The position numbers were made by a program, and so were the translations under genes. The notes beneath the pieces are model-generated. The model had not been told where the DNA came from. It made no database searches and worked only from the letters and a program-made list of their open reading frames with translations. Source: Allohoeflea poritis (GTDB taxonomy: Bacteria > Pseudomonadota > Alphaproteobacteria > Rhizobiales > Rhizobiaceae). Taken from it: a stretch of 64,000 nucleotides of DNA. Positions 29,708 through 38,512 of the stretch are shown piece by piece. Where the stretch lies: NCBI RefSeq assembly GCF_027889715.1, contig NZ_JAPJZH010000004.1, positions 186,001 through 250,000 of the forward strand. The letters run 5' to 3'. Positions within the stretch are counted from its first letter, which is position 1, and every line of letters begins with the position of its first letter.

Positions 29708-29906
29708 CGGGTTGTTTTGCCCCCCGTATCGCCGTCACGCAAGGGGCGCAAGGTGCGTTGTGGCTGCTACATGTCCGATTTGTAACCTTTGCCCGCTTGA
29801 AATCGTCGCGGGCAATGACCAACTGAAATGCATGCCCGATCCCCATCGGGTGCTGTTTTACGGCCGGCTGTTATCCGGTCGAATTGGTCAAGCGGGGGAT
29901 GAGACA

Positions 29907-30137
29907 ATGGAAAATCTTCGCGCAATCATCGTTACGGTCGTCGGTCTCGGCATCGCCGCGCTGATGGTCGTCGTCATGGCAACCGTCGGACTGGCGGTGA
30001 TCGGCGTTGCTGCCGTTGCCGGTGTTGTCGGTCTCATCGCCGCCAAGATCAGCCAGCGCAACCGCGTCAAGAACCACGACAGGCGCCACGGACCGCGCGT
30101 GTGGAACGACGGCCACGGCACCATTATCGATATGTGA
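29907..30137 (+). CDS. Small hypothetical membrane protein, His-rich tail
   Basis: The 76-aa product has a hydrophobic region from about residue 5 to 47, enough for one long or two short transmembrane helices ('[20 protein letters not shown]', '[18 protein letters not shown]'), then a basic, His-containing tail ('[16 protein letters not shown]'). The ATG at 29907 follows GGGGGA. I do not know the family. Upstream, 29833-29852 forms a short hairpin followed by TGTTTTA, so the gene may be separated from earlier transcripts. Confidence 0.65.
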   Translation: MENLRAIIVTVVGLGIAALMVVVMATVGLAVIGVAAVAGVVGLIAAKISQRNRVKNHDRRHGPRVWNDGHGTIIDM

Positions 30138-30193
30138 TCGGCGATTCTCGCCGCCAGCCCCTTCTTTTTCCGCGTCAGCTTTGATAAACGCTT

Positions 30194-30211
30194 GGCAAAG
30201 TCCGCTTTGCC
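30194..30211. terminator. Hairpin upstream of leuD
   Basis: GGCAAAG (30194-30200) and CTTTGCC (30205-30211) form a perfect 7-bp stem with a TCCG loop. No T-run follows, so termination is doubtful; it may be a leader structure of leuD or the end of the preceding small gene. Confidence 0.3.
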
Positions 30212-30276
30212 GGCGGCCGCTTGGCATTCGCCCGACGGTTCGGCCGCTCCGGCGCTGTAGTTCAGAGGTTCTCGCG

Positions 30277-30882
30277 ATGAAGAAGTTTTCCAGATTGAGC
30301 GGCGTGGCCGCGCCCCTGCCGATCGTCAATGTCGATACCGACATGATCATCCCGAAGGACTATCTCAAGACCATCAAGCGTACGGGGCTGGGCACCGGCC
30401 TGTTCGCCGAGATGCGTTTTCACGAGGACGGATCGGAGAATGAGGAGTTCGTTCTCAACAAACCGGCCTACAAGGGCGCCCAGATCCTTGTCGCGGGCGA
30501 CAATTTCGGCTGCGGCTCCTCGCGCGAGCACGCGCCGTGGGCGTTGATGGATTTCGGCATTCGCTGCATCATTTCCACGAGCTTTGCCGACATCTTCTAC
30601 AATAACAGCTTCAAGAACGGCCTGCTTCCGATTGTCGTGACCCAGGAGCAACTGGACCTTCTGATGGACGACGCGTCGCGCGGCGCCAACGCCACGCTGA
30701 CGGTCGACCTCGTCACCCAGGAGATCCACGGCCCGGACGGCGGCGTCATCAAGTTCGATATCGACCCGTTCAAGAAACACTGCCTGCTCAACGGTCTCGA
30801 TGAAATCGGCCTGACGATGGAAAAAGACCACCATATCGACCGCCACGAAGACCATATCAACACGCATCGCCCCTGGCATTGA
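30277..30882 (+). CDS. leuD: 3-isopropylmalate dehydratase small subunit
   Basis: LeuD with LeuC isomerises 2- to 3-isopropylmalate in leucine synthesis. The 201-aa product has the aconitase swivel-domain signatures '[13 protein letters not shown]' near residues 18-30 and '[17 protein letters not shown]' near 73-89, and the length is normal for the alphaproteobacterial form. The last 20 residues are rich in His and Asp ('[17 protein letters not shown]'), a usual feature of rhizobial LeuD. leuC is not in the window; leuB follows after one gene. Confidence 0.96.
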   Translation: MKKFSRLSGVAAPLPIVNVDTDMIIPKDYLKTIKRTGLGTGLFAEMRFHEDGSENEEFVLNKPAYKGAQILVAGDNFGCGSSREHAPWALMDFGIRCIISTSFADIFYNNSFKNGLLPIVVTQEQLDLLMDDASRGANATLTVDLVTQEIHGPDGGVIKFDIDPFKKHCLLNGLDEIGLTMEKDHHIDRHEDHINTHRPWH

Positions 30883-30921
30883 CGGCCTTCGCCCGGGAAC
30901 GACACTTTTTCGGAGAGCGAC

Positions 30922-31302
30922 ATGCGCAAACGGATATCTACCGGCTCGCCCATGGAAAAGGCGGCCGGGTATTCCCGGGCGGTCGTGCAGGGCAATTTCT
31001 GTTTCGTTGCCGGAACGACGGGCTACGATTATGAGACGATGGAAATGCCCGACAGTGTCGAGGAGCAGACGCGCAATGCTCTTTCGACCATTGAGCGCAC
31101 GCTGAAGGAAGCCGGCTTTTCGACCGCCGACATTGTCCGCGTGCAGTATTTCATCTGCGATGCCGCCGATGCGGGACGGGTGTTTCCCGTGGTCGGGGAA
31201 TTCTTCGCCGATATCAGGCCTGCGGCCACGATGCTGGTGACCGGTCTCATCCGGCCGGAGATGCGTATCGAGATCGAAGCCACTGCCATGCGCGCCGAAT
31301 AA
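30922..31302 (+). CDS. RidA family protein (short type)
   Basis: The 126-aa product is a standard-length RidA/YjgF protein: 'YSRAVVQGNFCFVAGTTGYD' near residues 16-35, 'QTRNALSTIERTLKEAG' and 'RPAATMLVTGLIRPEMRIEI' near 100-119. The pocket arginine expected near residue 105 ('SxxAxxVxGL' region) is replaced by 'TMLVTGL', so enamine deaminase activity is uncertain. It lies between leuD and leuB on the same strand; RidA relatives often neighbour branched-chain amino acid genes because isoleucine synthesis makes 2-aminocrotonate. Confidence 0.87.
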   Translation: MRKRISTGSPMEKAAGYSRAVVQGNFCFVAGTTGYDYETMEMPDSVEEQTRNALSTIERTLKEAGFSTADIVRVQYFICDAADAGRVFPVVGEFFADIRPAATMLVTGLIRPEMRIEIEATAMRAE

Positions 31303-31353
31303 AGGCGGCCGGTGCGGGGCTTGAATAAAGAATCACAGTAAGGAACCTAGAAA

Positions 31354-32466
31354 ATGGCAGTGCGTAAGCTTCTTCTTCTTCCCGGCGACGGGATCGGCAC
31401 GGAGATCATGGTGGAGGTGCGCAAGCTGCTCGCCTACATGAACGACAATCTCGGCGCCGGATTCGAGATCGAAGAAGGGCTGGTCGGCGGTGCGGCGCAT
31501 GATGCGCATGGCAAGTCGATTTCGGAAGAGCACATGAAGTTGGCGCATGATGCCGACGCGGTGCTGTTCGGTGCGGTCGGCGGTCCGAAATGGGATGGCG
31601 TGCCCTATGATGTGCGGCCGGAAGCCGGATTGCTGCGCCTGCGCAAGGAAATGGAGCTGTTCGCCAATCTGCGCCCGGCCATCTGCTATCCGGCGCTTGC
31701 CGACTCCTCATCGCTGAAAAAAGATGTGATCGAAGGTCTCGACATCCTCATTGTCCGCGAACTGACGGGTGGCGTCTATTTCGGCGATCCGAAGGAGATC
31801 ATCGATCTTGGAAACGGCCAGAAGCGCGGTATCGACACGCAAGTCTACGATACTTATGAAATCGAGCGCATCGCCGGCGTTGCCTTCGAGCTGGCGCGCA
31901 CCCGCGGCAATCGGGTGACGTCGATGGAAAAACGCAATGTGATGAAATCCGGCGTTCTTTGGAACGAGGTCGTCACGGCGACCCATGAAGCGAAATACAA
32001 GGATGTGGAACTTGACCACATGCTTGCCGATGCGGGCGGCATGCAGCTGGTGCGCTGGCCGAAACAGTTCGACGTCATTGTCTGCGACAACCTGTTCGGC
32101 GACATGCTGTCGGATGTCGCCGCAATGCTGACCGGTTCGCTCGGCATGCTGCCGTCGGCGTCGCTCGGCGCGCCGGACGGCAAGACTGGCGTTCGCAAGG
32201 CGCTTTACGAGCCGGTCCATGGCTCGGCGCCGGATATTGCCGGCAAGGGGCTGGCCAATCCGATCGCCAAGATCGCATCCTTTGCCATGTGCCTGCGCTA
32301 TTCCTTCAACATGGTCGAAGAGGCGGATCTTCTGGAAAAAGCGATCGCCAATGTCCTGGACAGCGGCAAGCGCACAGCCGATATCGCCGCACCGCATTTG
32401 CCGACCGTCAGCACGTCGGAGATGGGCGATGCCGTGCTTGACCAATTCAAGGCGCTGACCGCCTGA
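31354..32466 (+). CDS. leuB: 3-isopropylmalate dehydrogenase
   Basis: LeuB oxidatively decarboxylates 3-isopropylmalate with NAD+ in leucine synthesis. The 370-aa product shows '[15 protein letters not shown]' at residues 7-21, the substrate loop '[17 protein letters not shown]' near 93-109, 'YDTYEIERI' and the Mg-binding signature '[16 protein letters not shown]' near 247-262. It belongs to the leuD-ridA-leuB-asd string, all on the plus strand. Confidence 0.97.
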   Translation: MAVRKLLLLPGDGIGTEIMVEVRKLLAYMNDNLGAGFEIEEGLVGGAAHDAHGKSISEEHMKLAHDADAVLFGAVGGPKWDGVPYDVRPEAGLLRLRKEMELFANLRPAICYPALADSSSLKKDVIEGLDILIVRELTGGVYFGDPKEIIDLGNGQKRGIDTQVYDTYEIERIAGVAFELARTRGNRVTSMEKRNVMKSGVLWNEVVTATHEAKYKDVELDHMLADAGGMQLVRWPKQFDVIVCDNLFGDMLSDVAAMLTGSLGMLPSASLGAPDGKTGVRKALYEPVHGSAPDIAGKGLANPIAKIASFAMCLRYSFNMVEEADLLEKAIANVLDSGKRTADIAAPHLPTVSTSEMGDAVLDQFKALTA

Positions 32467-32475
32467 TCGCTGAAG

Positions 32476-33309
32476 ATGGACGCTGAGGAACCCGTCGGCA
32501 GAACCGAGCTCATCCGGCGCACCGGGCGTCAGATGGCCGGCCGGTTCAGGTCCAACATCGCGGCAAGCCGGGCGTTTCTGAAAAGCCGGCGGGCCAGCCA
32601 TGCGGGTCCCATGCCCGTGCATGGCTACCGCTATTTCTTCCTGACCATCATGGTGGTCTTTCTCGTTGCCGTGGTGCTCGACAATCCGGTCGGCGCCTAC
32701 CGCAACCAGTGGCCGTCCGATGTGCTCAAATGGGCCTACCGGCTGACCGATATCGGCAAGTCCGGCTGGATCCTGGTGCCGACCGGCGTCCTTGTGCTGG
32801 CCGGGTTTTTCCTCGACTGGCGCCGCTTCGGCGCGCGAACGCGGCTGACCATGGCCAAATGGGTGGCCGCCAGCGCCTATGTCTTTATTGCCGTGGGCAT
32901 GTCCGGCCTTATCGTCGCCATTGCCAAACGGCTGATCGGCCGGGCGCGTCCGGTTCATTTCGAGGAACTCGGCGCGTTCTATTTCCAGCCCTTCTCCAAT
33001 GCCAGCTTCGCCAGCTTCCCTTCCGGCCATTCGACAACATCGGGCGCTTTTTTCGCGGCCATCGCCATCTTCTTTCCGGCCCTGCGGTTTCCAGCGCTGG
33101 TGCTGGCGATCTGGCTTGGCTTCACGCGCGTTCTCGTCGGCGCACACTATCCGAGCGACGTGGTGGCCGGGCTCGCATTCGGCGCATGGTATGCCTATTT
33201 CACGGCGTTGTTCTTCGCCGGCTACGGCTTCATCTTCAAGATCGGCGACAACGGTCTGCCGGTGCGGCGCAAGGGTTACGAACTGCAGGGATTCCTTATG
33301 AGACGCTAA
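32476..33309 (+). CDS. PAP2 family membrane phosphatase
   Basis: The 277-aa integral membrane protein contains the three type 2 phosphatidic acid phosphatase motifs: 'KRLIGRARP' near residues 152-160, 'PSGHS' near 181-185, and 'RVLVGAHYPSD' near 219-229, whose conserved Lys, Arg and His form the active site facing the periplasm. About five or six transmembrane segments surround them. Substrates of the family include phosphatidate, undecaprenyl pyrophosphate and lipid A phosphates. It is nine bases behind leuB with no good Shine-Dalgarno, so it may be translated by coupling. Confidence 0.9.
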   Translation: MDAEEPVGRTELIRRTGRQMAGRFRSNIAASRAFLKSRRASHAGPMPVHGYRYFFLTIMVVFLVAVVLDNPVGAYRNQWPSDVLKWAYRLTDIGKSGWILVPTGVLVLAGFFLDWRRFGARTRLTMAKWVAASAYVFIAVGMSGLIVAIAKRLIGRARPVHFEELGAFYFQPFSNASFASFPSGHSTTSGAFFAAIAIFFPALRFPALVLAIWLGFTRVLVGAHYPSDVVAGLAFGAWYAYFTALFFAGYGFIFKIGDNGLPVRRKGYELQGFLMRR

Positions 33310-33351
33310 CCGGTCCGGGGCGGAAATCGCGACGATTCTTGCCGCGGATGA

Positions 33352-33379
33352 TTGACTTGGCGCGCAGGCAATGTAAAAC
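33352..33379 (+). promoter_or_regulatory. Candidate promoter for the asd leader and asd
   Basis: TTGACT (33352-33357) and TAAAAC (33374-33379) with a 16-base spacer resemble a housekeeping sigma promoter. The expected start site near 33386 is about 16 bases ahead of the small ORF at 33402. The -10 element matches poorly, so the call is tentative. Confidence 0.4.
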
Positions 33380-33401
33380 GCCCGGCGAAACGGAAAAAAC
33401 C

Positions 33402-33521
33402 ATGCAGTACGCACAAACAAATCAGTGCTTCATTCTTGCCGCGGCAGCGCCTGCCGGCGGCTTTTGCGCACGCGTCCGTTTTACCAAATTCACGGCCAAG
33501 AAGACGACCAAAACGGTCTGA
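33402..33521 (+). CDS. 39-aa candidate leader peptide before asd
   Basis: A 39-codon frame begins at ATG 33402 just behind a possible promoter and ends 99 bases before asd. The C-terminal 13 residues, 'FTKFTAKKTTKTV', hold four Lys and five Thr, both end-products of the pathway that asd feeds. The N-terminal half is 'MQYAQTNQCFILAAAAPAGG'. The preceding GGAAA is a weak Shine-Dalgarno. Downstream segments can pair up to the asd ribosome binding site (see findings). This fits an attenuation leader, but it could also be a small functional protein or chance. Confidence 0.45.
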   Translation: MQYAQTNQCFILAAAAPAGGFCARVRFTKFTAKKTTKTV

Positions 33522-33620
33522 CGTCTCTGGCTTGTCCGCGCTCTTCCCGGTCCAGCCGGGGAAAGGACCCGCACTGGCCGGCGGGTTGCAGACAGGAAGA
33601 GAGACAGGAGAACAATCATT

Positions 33621-34655
33621 ATGGGATTTCGTGTTGCGATCGCCGGCGCCACCGGAAATGTGGGCCGGGAAATGCTGGAGATCCTGTCGGAACGGGATTT
33701 TCCCGCCGATGAGGTCATTGCGCTGGCATCCAGCCGGTCCGTGGGCAAGGAAGTGTCCTATGGCGACCGGACGCTGACGGTCAAGAATCTGGAGAACCAT
33801 GATTTTTCGACCACCGATATCTGCCTGATGTCGGCGGGCGGATCGGTCTCCGAGAAATGGTCGCCGAAGATCGGCGAGCAGGGCTGCGTCGTCATCGATA
33901 ATTCCTCGGCCTGGCGCTATCATGCGGATGTTCCGCTGATCGTGCCGGAAGTGAATGCCGACGCCATCACCGATTTTTCCAAGAAGAATATCATCGCCAA
34001 TCCGAACTGCTCGACCGCGCAGCTCGTCGTCGCGCTGAAGCCGCTGCATGATGCGGCCGGCATCAAGCGGATCGTGGTTTCGACCTACCAGTCGGTCTCC
34101 GGCAGCGGCAAGGACGGCATGGACGAGCTGTTCAACCAGACGCGCGCCGTGTTCGTCAACGATCCGGTGGAGAAGAATGTCTACACCAAGCGCATTGCCT
34201 TCAACGTCATTCCGCATTGCGACGTCTTCATGGAGGACGGCTATACCAAGGAAGAATGGAAGGTGCTGGCCGAAACAAAGAAGATGATCGATCCCAAGAT
34301 CAAGGTCACCTGCACGGCTGTGCGGGTGCCGGTCTTCATCGGCCATTCGGAAGCGGTCAATATCGAGTTCGAGCGGGAAATGACGGCCGAGCGCGCCCGC
34401 GACATCCTGCGCGAGGCGCCCGGTTGCCTGGTTGTCGACAAGACCGAGGATGGCGGTTACGTGACACCGCATGAATGCGCCGGCGAGGATGCGACCTATA
34501 TTTCGCGCATCCGCGAAGACGCGACGGTCGAGAACGGGCTGAATATCTGGGTTGTTTCGGACAATCTGAGGAAGGGCGCCGCGCTCAACGCCATCCAGAT
34601 CGCCGAACTGCTGATCGCCCGGGGTTTGATCCAGGCGAAAAGCCACGCCGCCTGA
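33621..34655 (+). CDS. asd: Aspartate-semialdehyde dehydrogenase
   Basis: Asd reduces aspartyl phosphate to aspartate semialdehyde, the branch point to lysine/diaminopimelate, threonine and methionine. The 344-aa product has the NADP-binding 'VAIAGATGNVGREML' at residues 4-18, the catalytic-Cys motif 'IANPNCSTAQLV' near 128-139, and the family 'VVSTYQSVSGSG' near 153-164. ATG 33621 has AGGAG ten bases upstream (33606-33610). The gene ends before a hairpin at 34691-34708. Confidence 0.97.
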   Translation: MGFRVAIAGATGNVGREMLEILSERDFPADEVIALASSRSVGKEVSYGDRTLTVKNLENHDFSTTDICLMSAGGSVSEKWSPKIGEQGCVVIDNSSAWRYHADVPLIVPEVNADAITDFSKKNIIANPNCSTAQLVVALKPLHDAAGIKRIVVSTYQSVSGSGKDGMDELFNQTRAVFVNDPVEKNVYTKRIAFNVIPHCDVFMEDGYTKEEWKVLAETKKMIDPKIKVTCTAVRVPVFIGHSEAVNIEFEREMTAERARDILREAPGCLVVDKTEDGGYVTPHECAGEDATYISRIREDATVENGLNIWVVSDNLRKGAALNAIQIAELLIARGLIQAKSHAA

Positions 34656-34690
34656 TCCACGCGGCATAGATTTGCAACACGATGCAAAGC

Positions 34691-34714
34691 GGGCCGGGTA
34701 TCCGGCCTGTTTCC
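34691..34714 (+). terminator. Hairpin terminator candidate after asd
   Basis: GGCCGG (34692-34697) pairs with CCGGCC (34702-34707) across a GTAT loop, extended by one G-T pair, and is followed by GTTTCCCTT. It lies 36 bases after the asd stop. The T-run is short, so strength is uncertain. Confidence 0.5.
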
Positions 34715-34772
34715 CTTCATTGACCATGTTTGCCGGCTTGCGGATCCGCGGCCGGTCGCCGGTGATCGACTC

Positions 34773-35192
34773 ATGATTTCCCTGTCTCTTCGTATATTCC
34801 ACTCGCTCCGGTCGATACCGATATGGGTGCTCATCTGGATGTTCGTATTCCTGATTCCGGCCAATCTATCGGGGTTTTTACTGCTCGATACGGTGAGCGG
34901 GCGCTGGATCGCCGCGCTTGGCGGCGGTGCGCTTGCGGTCAATACGGTCATCGTTCTTGTCCAGGGCGGGTTTTCGAGACTTCTTGCGATTCCGCATCTG
35001 ATCTTCTGGGCGCCACTCGAAATCATATTGATCACACTTTATTTCATGACCGAAATGACACCTATGGAATCAACGGTTGTGGCTGGTGTAGTGGTCATTA
35101 ACGGGATCTCGCTGCTGTTTGATGCCCATGACACGTTGCGCTGGGTGCGTGGAGAACGGAGCGTCATTGGTTTCGAGTCCGAAACGGCTTGA
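34773..35192 (+). CDS. Hypothetical membrane protein, four transmembrane segments
   Basis: The 139-aa product has four hydrophobic segments at about residues 12-33, 38-60, 72-95 and 98-118, with a short polar tail ('DTLRWVRGERSVIGFESETA'). I do not recognise a family. It resembles small uncharacterised inner-membrane proteins and may have neither enzyme nor transport function on its own. Its 117-base upstream gap includes the asd terminator candidate, so it likely has its own promoter. Confidence 0.7.
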   Translation: MISLSLRIFHSLRSIPIWVLIWMFVFLIPANLSGFLLLDTVSGRWIAALGGGALAVNTVIVLVQGGFSRLLAIPHLIFWAPLEIILITLYFMTEMTPMESTVVAGVVVINGISLLFDAHDTLRWVRGERSVIGFESETA

Positions 35193-35371
35193 TTCGCGTC
35201 GATCGGATTGCATACCGGACCTCAAATGCACAATGACAGGAAAAACTGGCTGCCGGCTGCAAAATACAAGTTCAAACCCAAGCAGAGATGTTCTATTCTT
35301 TGAATAACCGGCTTTGATACAATAACGGTTCGTTTGGTACTGGCCATCAATTAGAAACGGGGGACCGATTG

Positions 35372-36199
35372 GTGATACAGCGCTTCCTGAATGCCGTATT
35401 TGGCGTCTTTCTGGCCTTGTTGGCCCTGGCGGTTGCCATGCCCTCCGCGTGGGCGGCCAAATGCGGCAACACGTCCGCCGGCTTCCCGCAATGGGTCGAA
35501 GCGACGAAGAAAGAGGCGGCCCGCAAGGGTTTCAACCAGCGCACGATCAATGCGACGCTCGGAAATGTGCGTTACGCCACCAAAACCATCCGTCTCGACC
35601 GAAATCAGCGCAGTTTCAAGCTTTCGCTGAACCAGTTCATGCAAAAACGCGGCGCCAACGCCATTGTCAGTCGGGGAAAACAGCTGAAGCAGCGGCACAA
35701 GCAGTTGTTCAATTCGCTCGAGAAGCGCTATGGCGTGCCTCCAGGCGTCATACTGGCCATCTGGGGCATGGAAACCGGTTTTGGCGGCTATATGGGCAGC
35801 GAGGACACGATTTCGGCGCTGGCGACGCTCGCCTATGACTGCCGGCGCTCGAAATTCTTCACCAACGAGCTTTATGCGGCGATGACCATCATCCAGCAGG
35901 GCCAGCTTTCGCGCAAACAGATGCGCGGCGCAGGCCATGGCGAACTGGGTCATACGCAGTTTCTGCCTTCGAGCTATCTGCGCTACGCGGTCGATGGCGA
36001 TGGAAACGGACGCCGTGACCTGGTCGGCTCGCGCACGGACGCGCTTGCCTCGACCGCAAACTACCTGCGCGCCAAGGGCTGGAAGCGTGGCCGCGGCTAT
36101 CAGCCGGGCCAGACGAATTTCCGCGCCATACAGGCCTGGAACGCGGCAGGCGTCTATCAAAAGGCAATCGCCATCATCGCTCTGCAGATCGATAGCTAG
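35372..36199 (+). CDS. Lytic murein transglycosylase, MltB/SltB type
   Basis: The product cleaves peptidoglycan glycan strands to 1,6-anhydro-muropeptides. After a Sec signal peptide ending near 'PSAWAAK' (residues 25-30), the SLT_2 domain has 'YGVPPGVILAIWGMETGFGG' with the catalytic Glu, 'ISALATLAYDCRR', and 'GHGELGHTQFLPSSYLRYAV' (family 'GxxGxxQFMPSS'). I prefer GTG 35372, eight bases from GGGGGA; TTG 35369 is a frame-mate. It has no lipobox, so it is periplasmic and soluble rather than a lipoprotein. The 179-base upstream gap is AT-rich and probably holds its promoter. Confidence 0.9.
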   Translation: MIQRFLNAVFGVFLALLALAVAMPSAWAAKCGNTSAGFPQWVEATKKEAARKGFNQRTINATLGNVRYATKTIRLDRNQRSFKLSLNQFMQKRGANAIVSRGKQLKQRHKQLFNSLEKRYGVPPGVILAIWGMETGFGGYMGSEDTISALATLAYDCRRSKFFTNELYAAMTIIQQGQLSRKQMRGAGHGELGHTQFLPSSYLRYAVDGDGNGRRDLVGSRTDALASTANYLRAKGWKRGRGYQPGQTNFRAIQAWNAAGVYQKAIAIIALQIDS

Positions 36200-36475
36200 G
36201 TATCAAGCGTCTGTCTGGGGCGGATCGACGCCCCTAAAGAGGTTTTAACCGGCTGCGCACCCCTGCGGTGTGCGGCCACAACGTTGTCTGCCCGCCGGGC
36301 CGATATCCGTGCCTGGGGCCTTGACGGTTTGAATTTGCCGCCCTTGGACTTTCCGGCAATCGCGCGTGGTCTTTTACGGCTGGCTACGGCTGAGCGCCGC
36401 GTCGCTGTTGCAGGCCGTTATCGGCGTTTCCATGTGGACATCGCAAGCTGGAGCACGGTCGCGTGACGAAGAGGA
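36200..36475. other. Intergenic region with one long imperfect hairpin
   Basis: This 276-base gap between two converging genes contains a stem-loop at 36251-36277: an 11-bp stem with two G-T pairs and a CCTGC loop. No T-run follows, so it is not a clear terminator, and it could be part of a small RNA. A 60-codon frame at 36284-36466 lacks a Shine-Dalgarno and similarity, and is not called. Confidence 0.4.
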
Positions 36476-37381
36476 CTATGATCCTGCCACGGCCTGCCCT
36501 TCGAAGAGACGCCGGTGACGCCGGATCAGCTGCGCGGTGTTTTCGATCACCTTCGCAATATGCGGCTCATGGCGATCGTCGTCATGGCAGACCAGCCACT
36601 GGTCGTGTGCGAGTTCCGGTATCGGACCGTCGCAGCGAACCAGCCGGGGGGAAGCGTCGCCGATGAAGCAGGGGAGGATGGCAAGGCCGGTCCCCGTCGT
36701 CAGCGCCGCCATCAGTGCCGCCGGCGAGTTGCACGCCAGAACCGCATCCCGTTCCAGATGGCGTTCGAGCCAGGCCGACGATGGCGGCTTGGCGCCGGCG
36801 TGCACCATGGTGATCCAGTCGCAGTCCCAATAGCGTCGCCGGGCCCGGGCCGAGGGATTGTCCGTCACATAGTCGGTGTCGCCATAGATGGCGAACGCGA
36901 CCCGTGTCAGGCGCTGACCGGCGAGGCCGATATTTTCCGGCCGGCGGTTGCGCAGTCCGAAACTGGCCTGCCGTCTTTGCAGGTCGAGATCCTCGACGCC
37001 GGTGATCAGCGCGAGGTCGACATGCTCATCCTGCGGGCGCAGTTCCGCGACCTTGTGGGCGAGGAACAGTCCGGTCCAGAATCCGACGGCGATGCGAACC
37101 TTGTGGGTGCGCTGGGTCTTGTCGCGCCAGCGGTCGATTCTCGTCGCCTCGGCTTCGAGCCCCTCGGCATATTCGAGCAGTTCGAAACCTGCGGTGGTGA
37201 GCGCGTAGCCGTCCTTGCTGCGGTGGAAAAGCTCCATGCCGAGCGCCCGCTCGAGAGCCAGCACGCGGCGACCCAAAGTCGGCGGGCTGACTTGCGTCGC
37301 GTGGGCCGCGGCAGACAATCCGCCGCCCCTGGCGACCGCGATAAACAGCCTGAGATCTTCCCATTTCCACCTTTCATCCAT
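36476..37381 (-). CDS. LysR family transcriptional regulator
   Basis: The product of about 301 aa has the N-terminal LysR winged helix-turn-helix ('LRLFIAVARGGGLSAAAHAT', then 'QVSPPTLGRRVLALERALG', residues 8-46) and a periplasmic-binding-protein-like effector domain ('RIAVGFWTGLFL', 'TGTGLAILPCFIGD'). ATG 37381 or 37390 may be the start. It is divergent from an aldo/keto reductase gene across a 91-base AT-rich gap, the usual LysR target arrangement, so control of that gene is likely. Confidence 0.9.
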   Translation of the reverse strand: MDERWKWEDLRLFIAVARGGGLSAAAHATQVSPPTLGRRVLALERALGMELFHRSKDGYALTTAGFELLEYAEGLEAEATRIDRWRDKTQRTHKVRIAVGFWTGLFLAHKVAELRPQDEHVDLALITGVEDLDLQRRQASFGLRNRRPENIGLAGQRLTRVAFAIYGDTDYVTDNPSARARRRYWDCDWITMVHAGAKPPSSAWLERHLERDAVLACNSPAALMAALTTGTGLAILPCFIGDASPRLVRCDGPIPELAHDQWLVCHDDDRHEPHIAKVIENTAQLIRRHRRLFEGQAVAGS

Positions 37382-37481
37382 GAAAAGCATCTTTCGATAT
37401 TAGGCGTTTTCGACTGGACAATTGTGGAATATTGCTCATGTGCAGCGTCCGGAAAATAGGCAAGATTTACGGGAATATAGC

Positions 37482-38495
37482 ATGAATATATTTAAAAACA
37501 AAAAGATAACGATTGGCGACTCGATTGTCGGTCCCATGGGAATGGGAACCTGGGCCCTTAGAGGCCCATTTTTCAGTGGTGAAAAATGGGTGCTTCCGAA
37601 AGGAACGCCGATCGGATACGGAAATGCCGAGGATTCTGTCTCGATTCGTGCCATACATTGCGCACTGGATTGTGGCGCAAAGCTTATCGACACGGCCGAC
37701 GCCTATGGTGCGGGACACTGCGAAAGGGTGATCGGCGAGGCTCTGACCGGACGCCGCGATCGCGTTTTCCTGGCGACGAAATTCGGCAATGTGATTGATG
37801 AAGATCGTAAGGAACTGATCGGTCAAAAATGGTCCGAGCGTTACATCAGGGCGGCGTGCGAGGCATCATTGCACCGGTTGAAAACGGAAATCATAGACCT
37901 CTATCAGTTGCATATTTCCGACCTCGAAATCGATGCTGCACAGGGCGTTGCGGAGGTGCTCGAGGGGCTGCGGAGGGAAGGCAAGATTCGCTATTTCGGA
38001 TGGAGCACGGACGACCCGGAGCGCGCCAATAGCTGGTCCGGCCATGACGGCGCGGCAGCCGCGCAGTTCAATATGAACGTCTTTCAGCAGGCGCCGGAGA
38101 TGCTCGAAATCTGTCACCAAAATGATTTCGCCGCGCTCATCCGACTGCCGCTTGCAATGGGCCTGCTGAGCGGAAAATACACACCCGAGAGCCGCTTGCC
38201 AAAGGACGATATCCGCTCTGCCGGGCCAGACTGGCAGCGCTATTTTCTGAGGAGCGGTGGAGCGAATCGGGAGTGGACGGAACGTCTGGAGGCCATCCGG
38301 GAGGTCCTGACAAGTAGCGGCCGTACGCTCGTCCAGGGCGCGCTGGCATGGATATGGGCGCAGAGCGACCGTGCTGTCCCGATACCCGGGATTCGTAATG
38401 AGGAGCAGGCACGGGAGAATCTGACCGCGATCGAATTCGGACCGCTCACGGCGACGCAGGTCGACGAGATCAATGCAATCCTGGACCGGTCCTGA
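37482..38495 (+). CDS. Aldo/keto reductase
   Basis: The 337-aa product has the (beta/alpha)8 aldo/keto reductase fold with the catalytic tetrad visible: Asp and Tyr in 'LIDTADAYGAGHCE', Lys in 'LATKFG', His in 'LYQLHI'; the C-terminal NADPH-binding 'AVPIPGIRNEEQARENL' is also present. It reduces aldehydes or ketones with NADPH; the physiological substrate is unknown. ATG 37482 is preferred over an upstream GTG-type extension from 37422 that overlaps the promoter gap. The upstream gap is much more AT-rich than its surroundings. Confidence 0.9.
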   Translation: MNIFKNKKITIGDSIVGPMGMGTWALRGPFFSGEKWVLPKGTPIGYGNAEDSVSIRAIHCALDCGAKLIDTADAYGAGHCERVIGEALTGRRDRVFLATKFGNVIDEDRKELIGQKWSERYIRAACEASLHRLKTEIIDLYQLHISDLEIDAAQGVAEVLEGLRREGKIRYFGWSTDDPERANSWSGHDGAAAAQFNMNVFQQAPEMLEICHQNDFAALIRLPLAMGLLSGKYTPESRLPKDDIRSAGPDWQRYFLRSGGANREWTERLEAIREVLTSSGRTLVQGALAWIWAQSDRAVPIPGIRNEEQARENLTAIEFGPLTATQVDEINAILDRS

Positions 38496-38512
38496 ATCGC
38501 ATAGCCGATATG

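Noticed and set aside
36284-36466. 60-codon ORF between the transglycosylase and LysR genes
   Set aside because: It has no Shine-Dalgarno, no similarity and atypical composition; it is listed only as part of the intergenic region.
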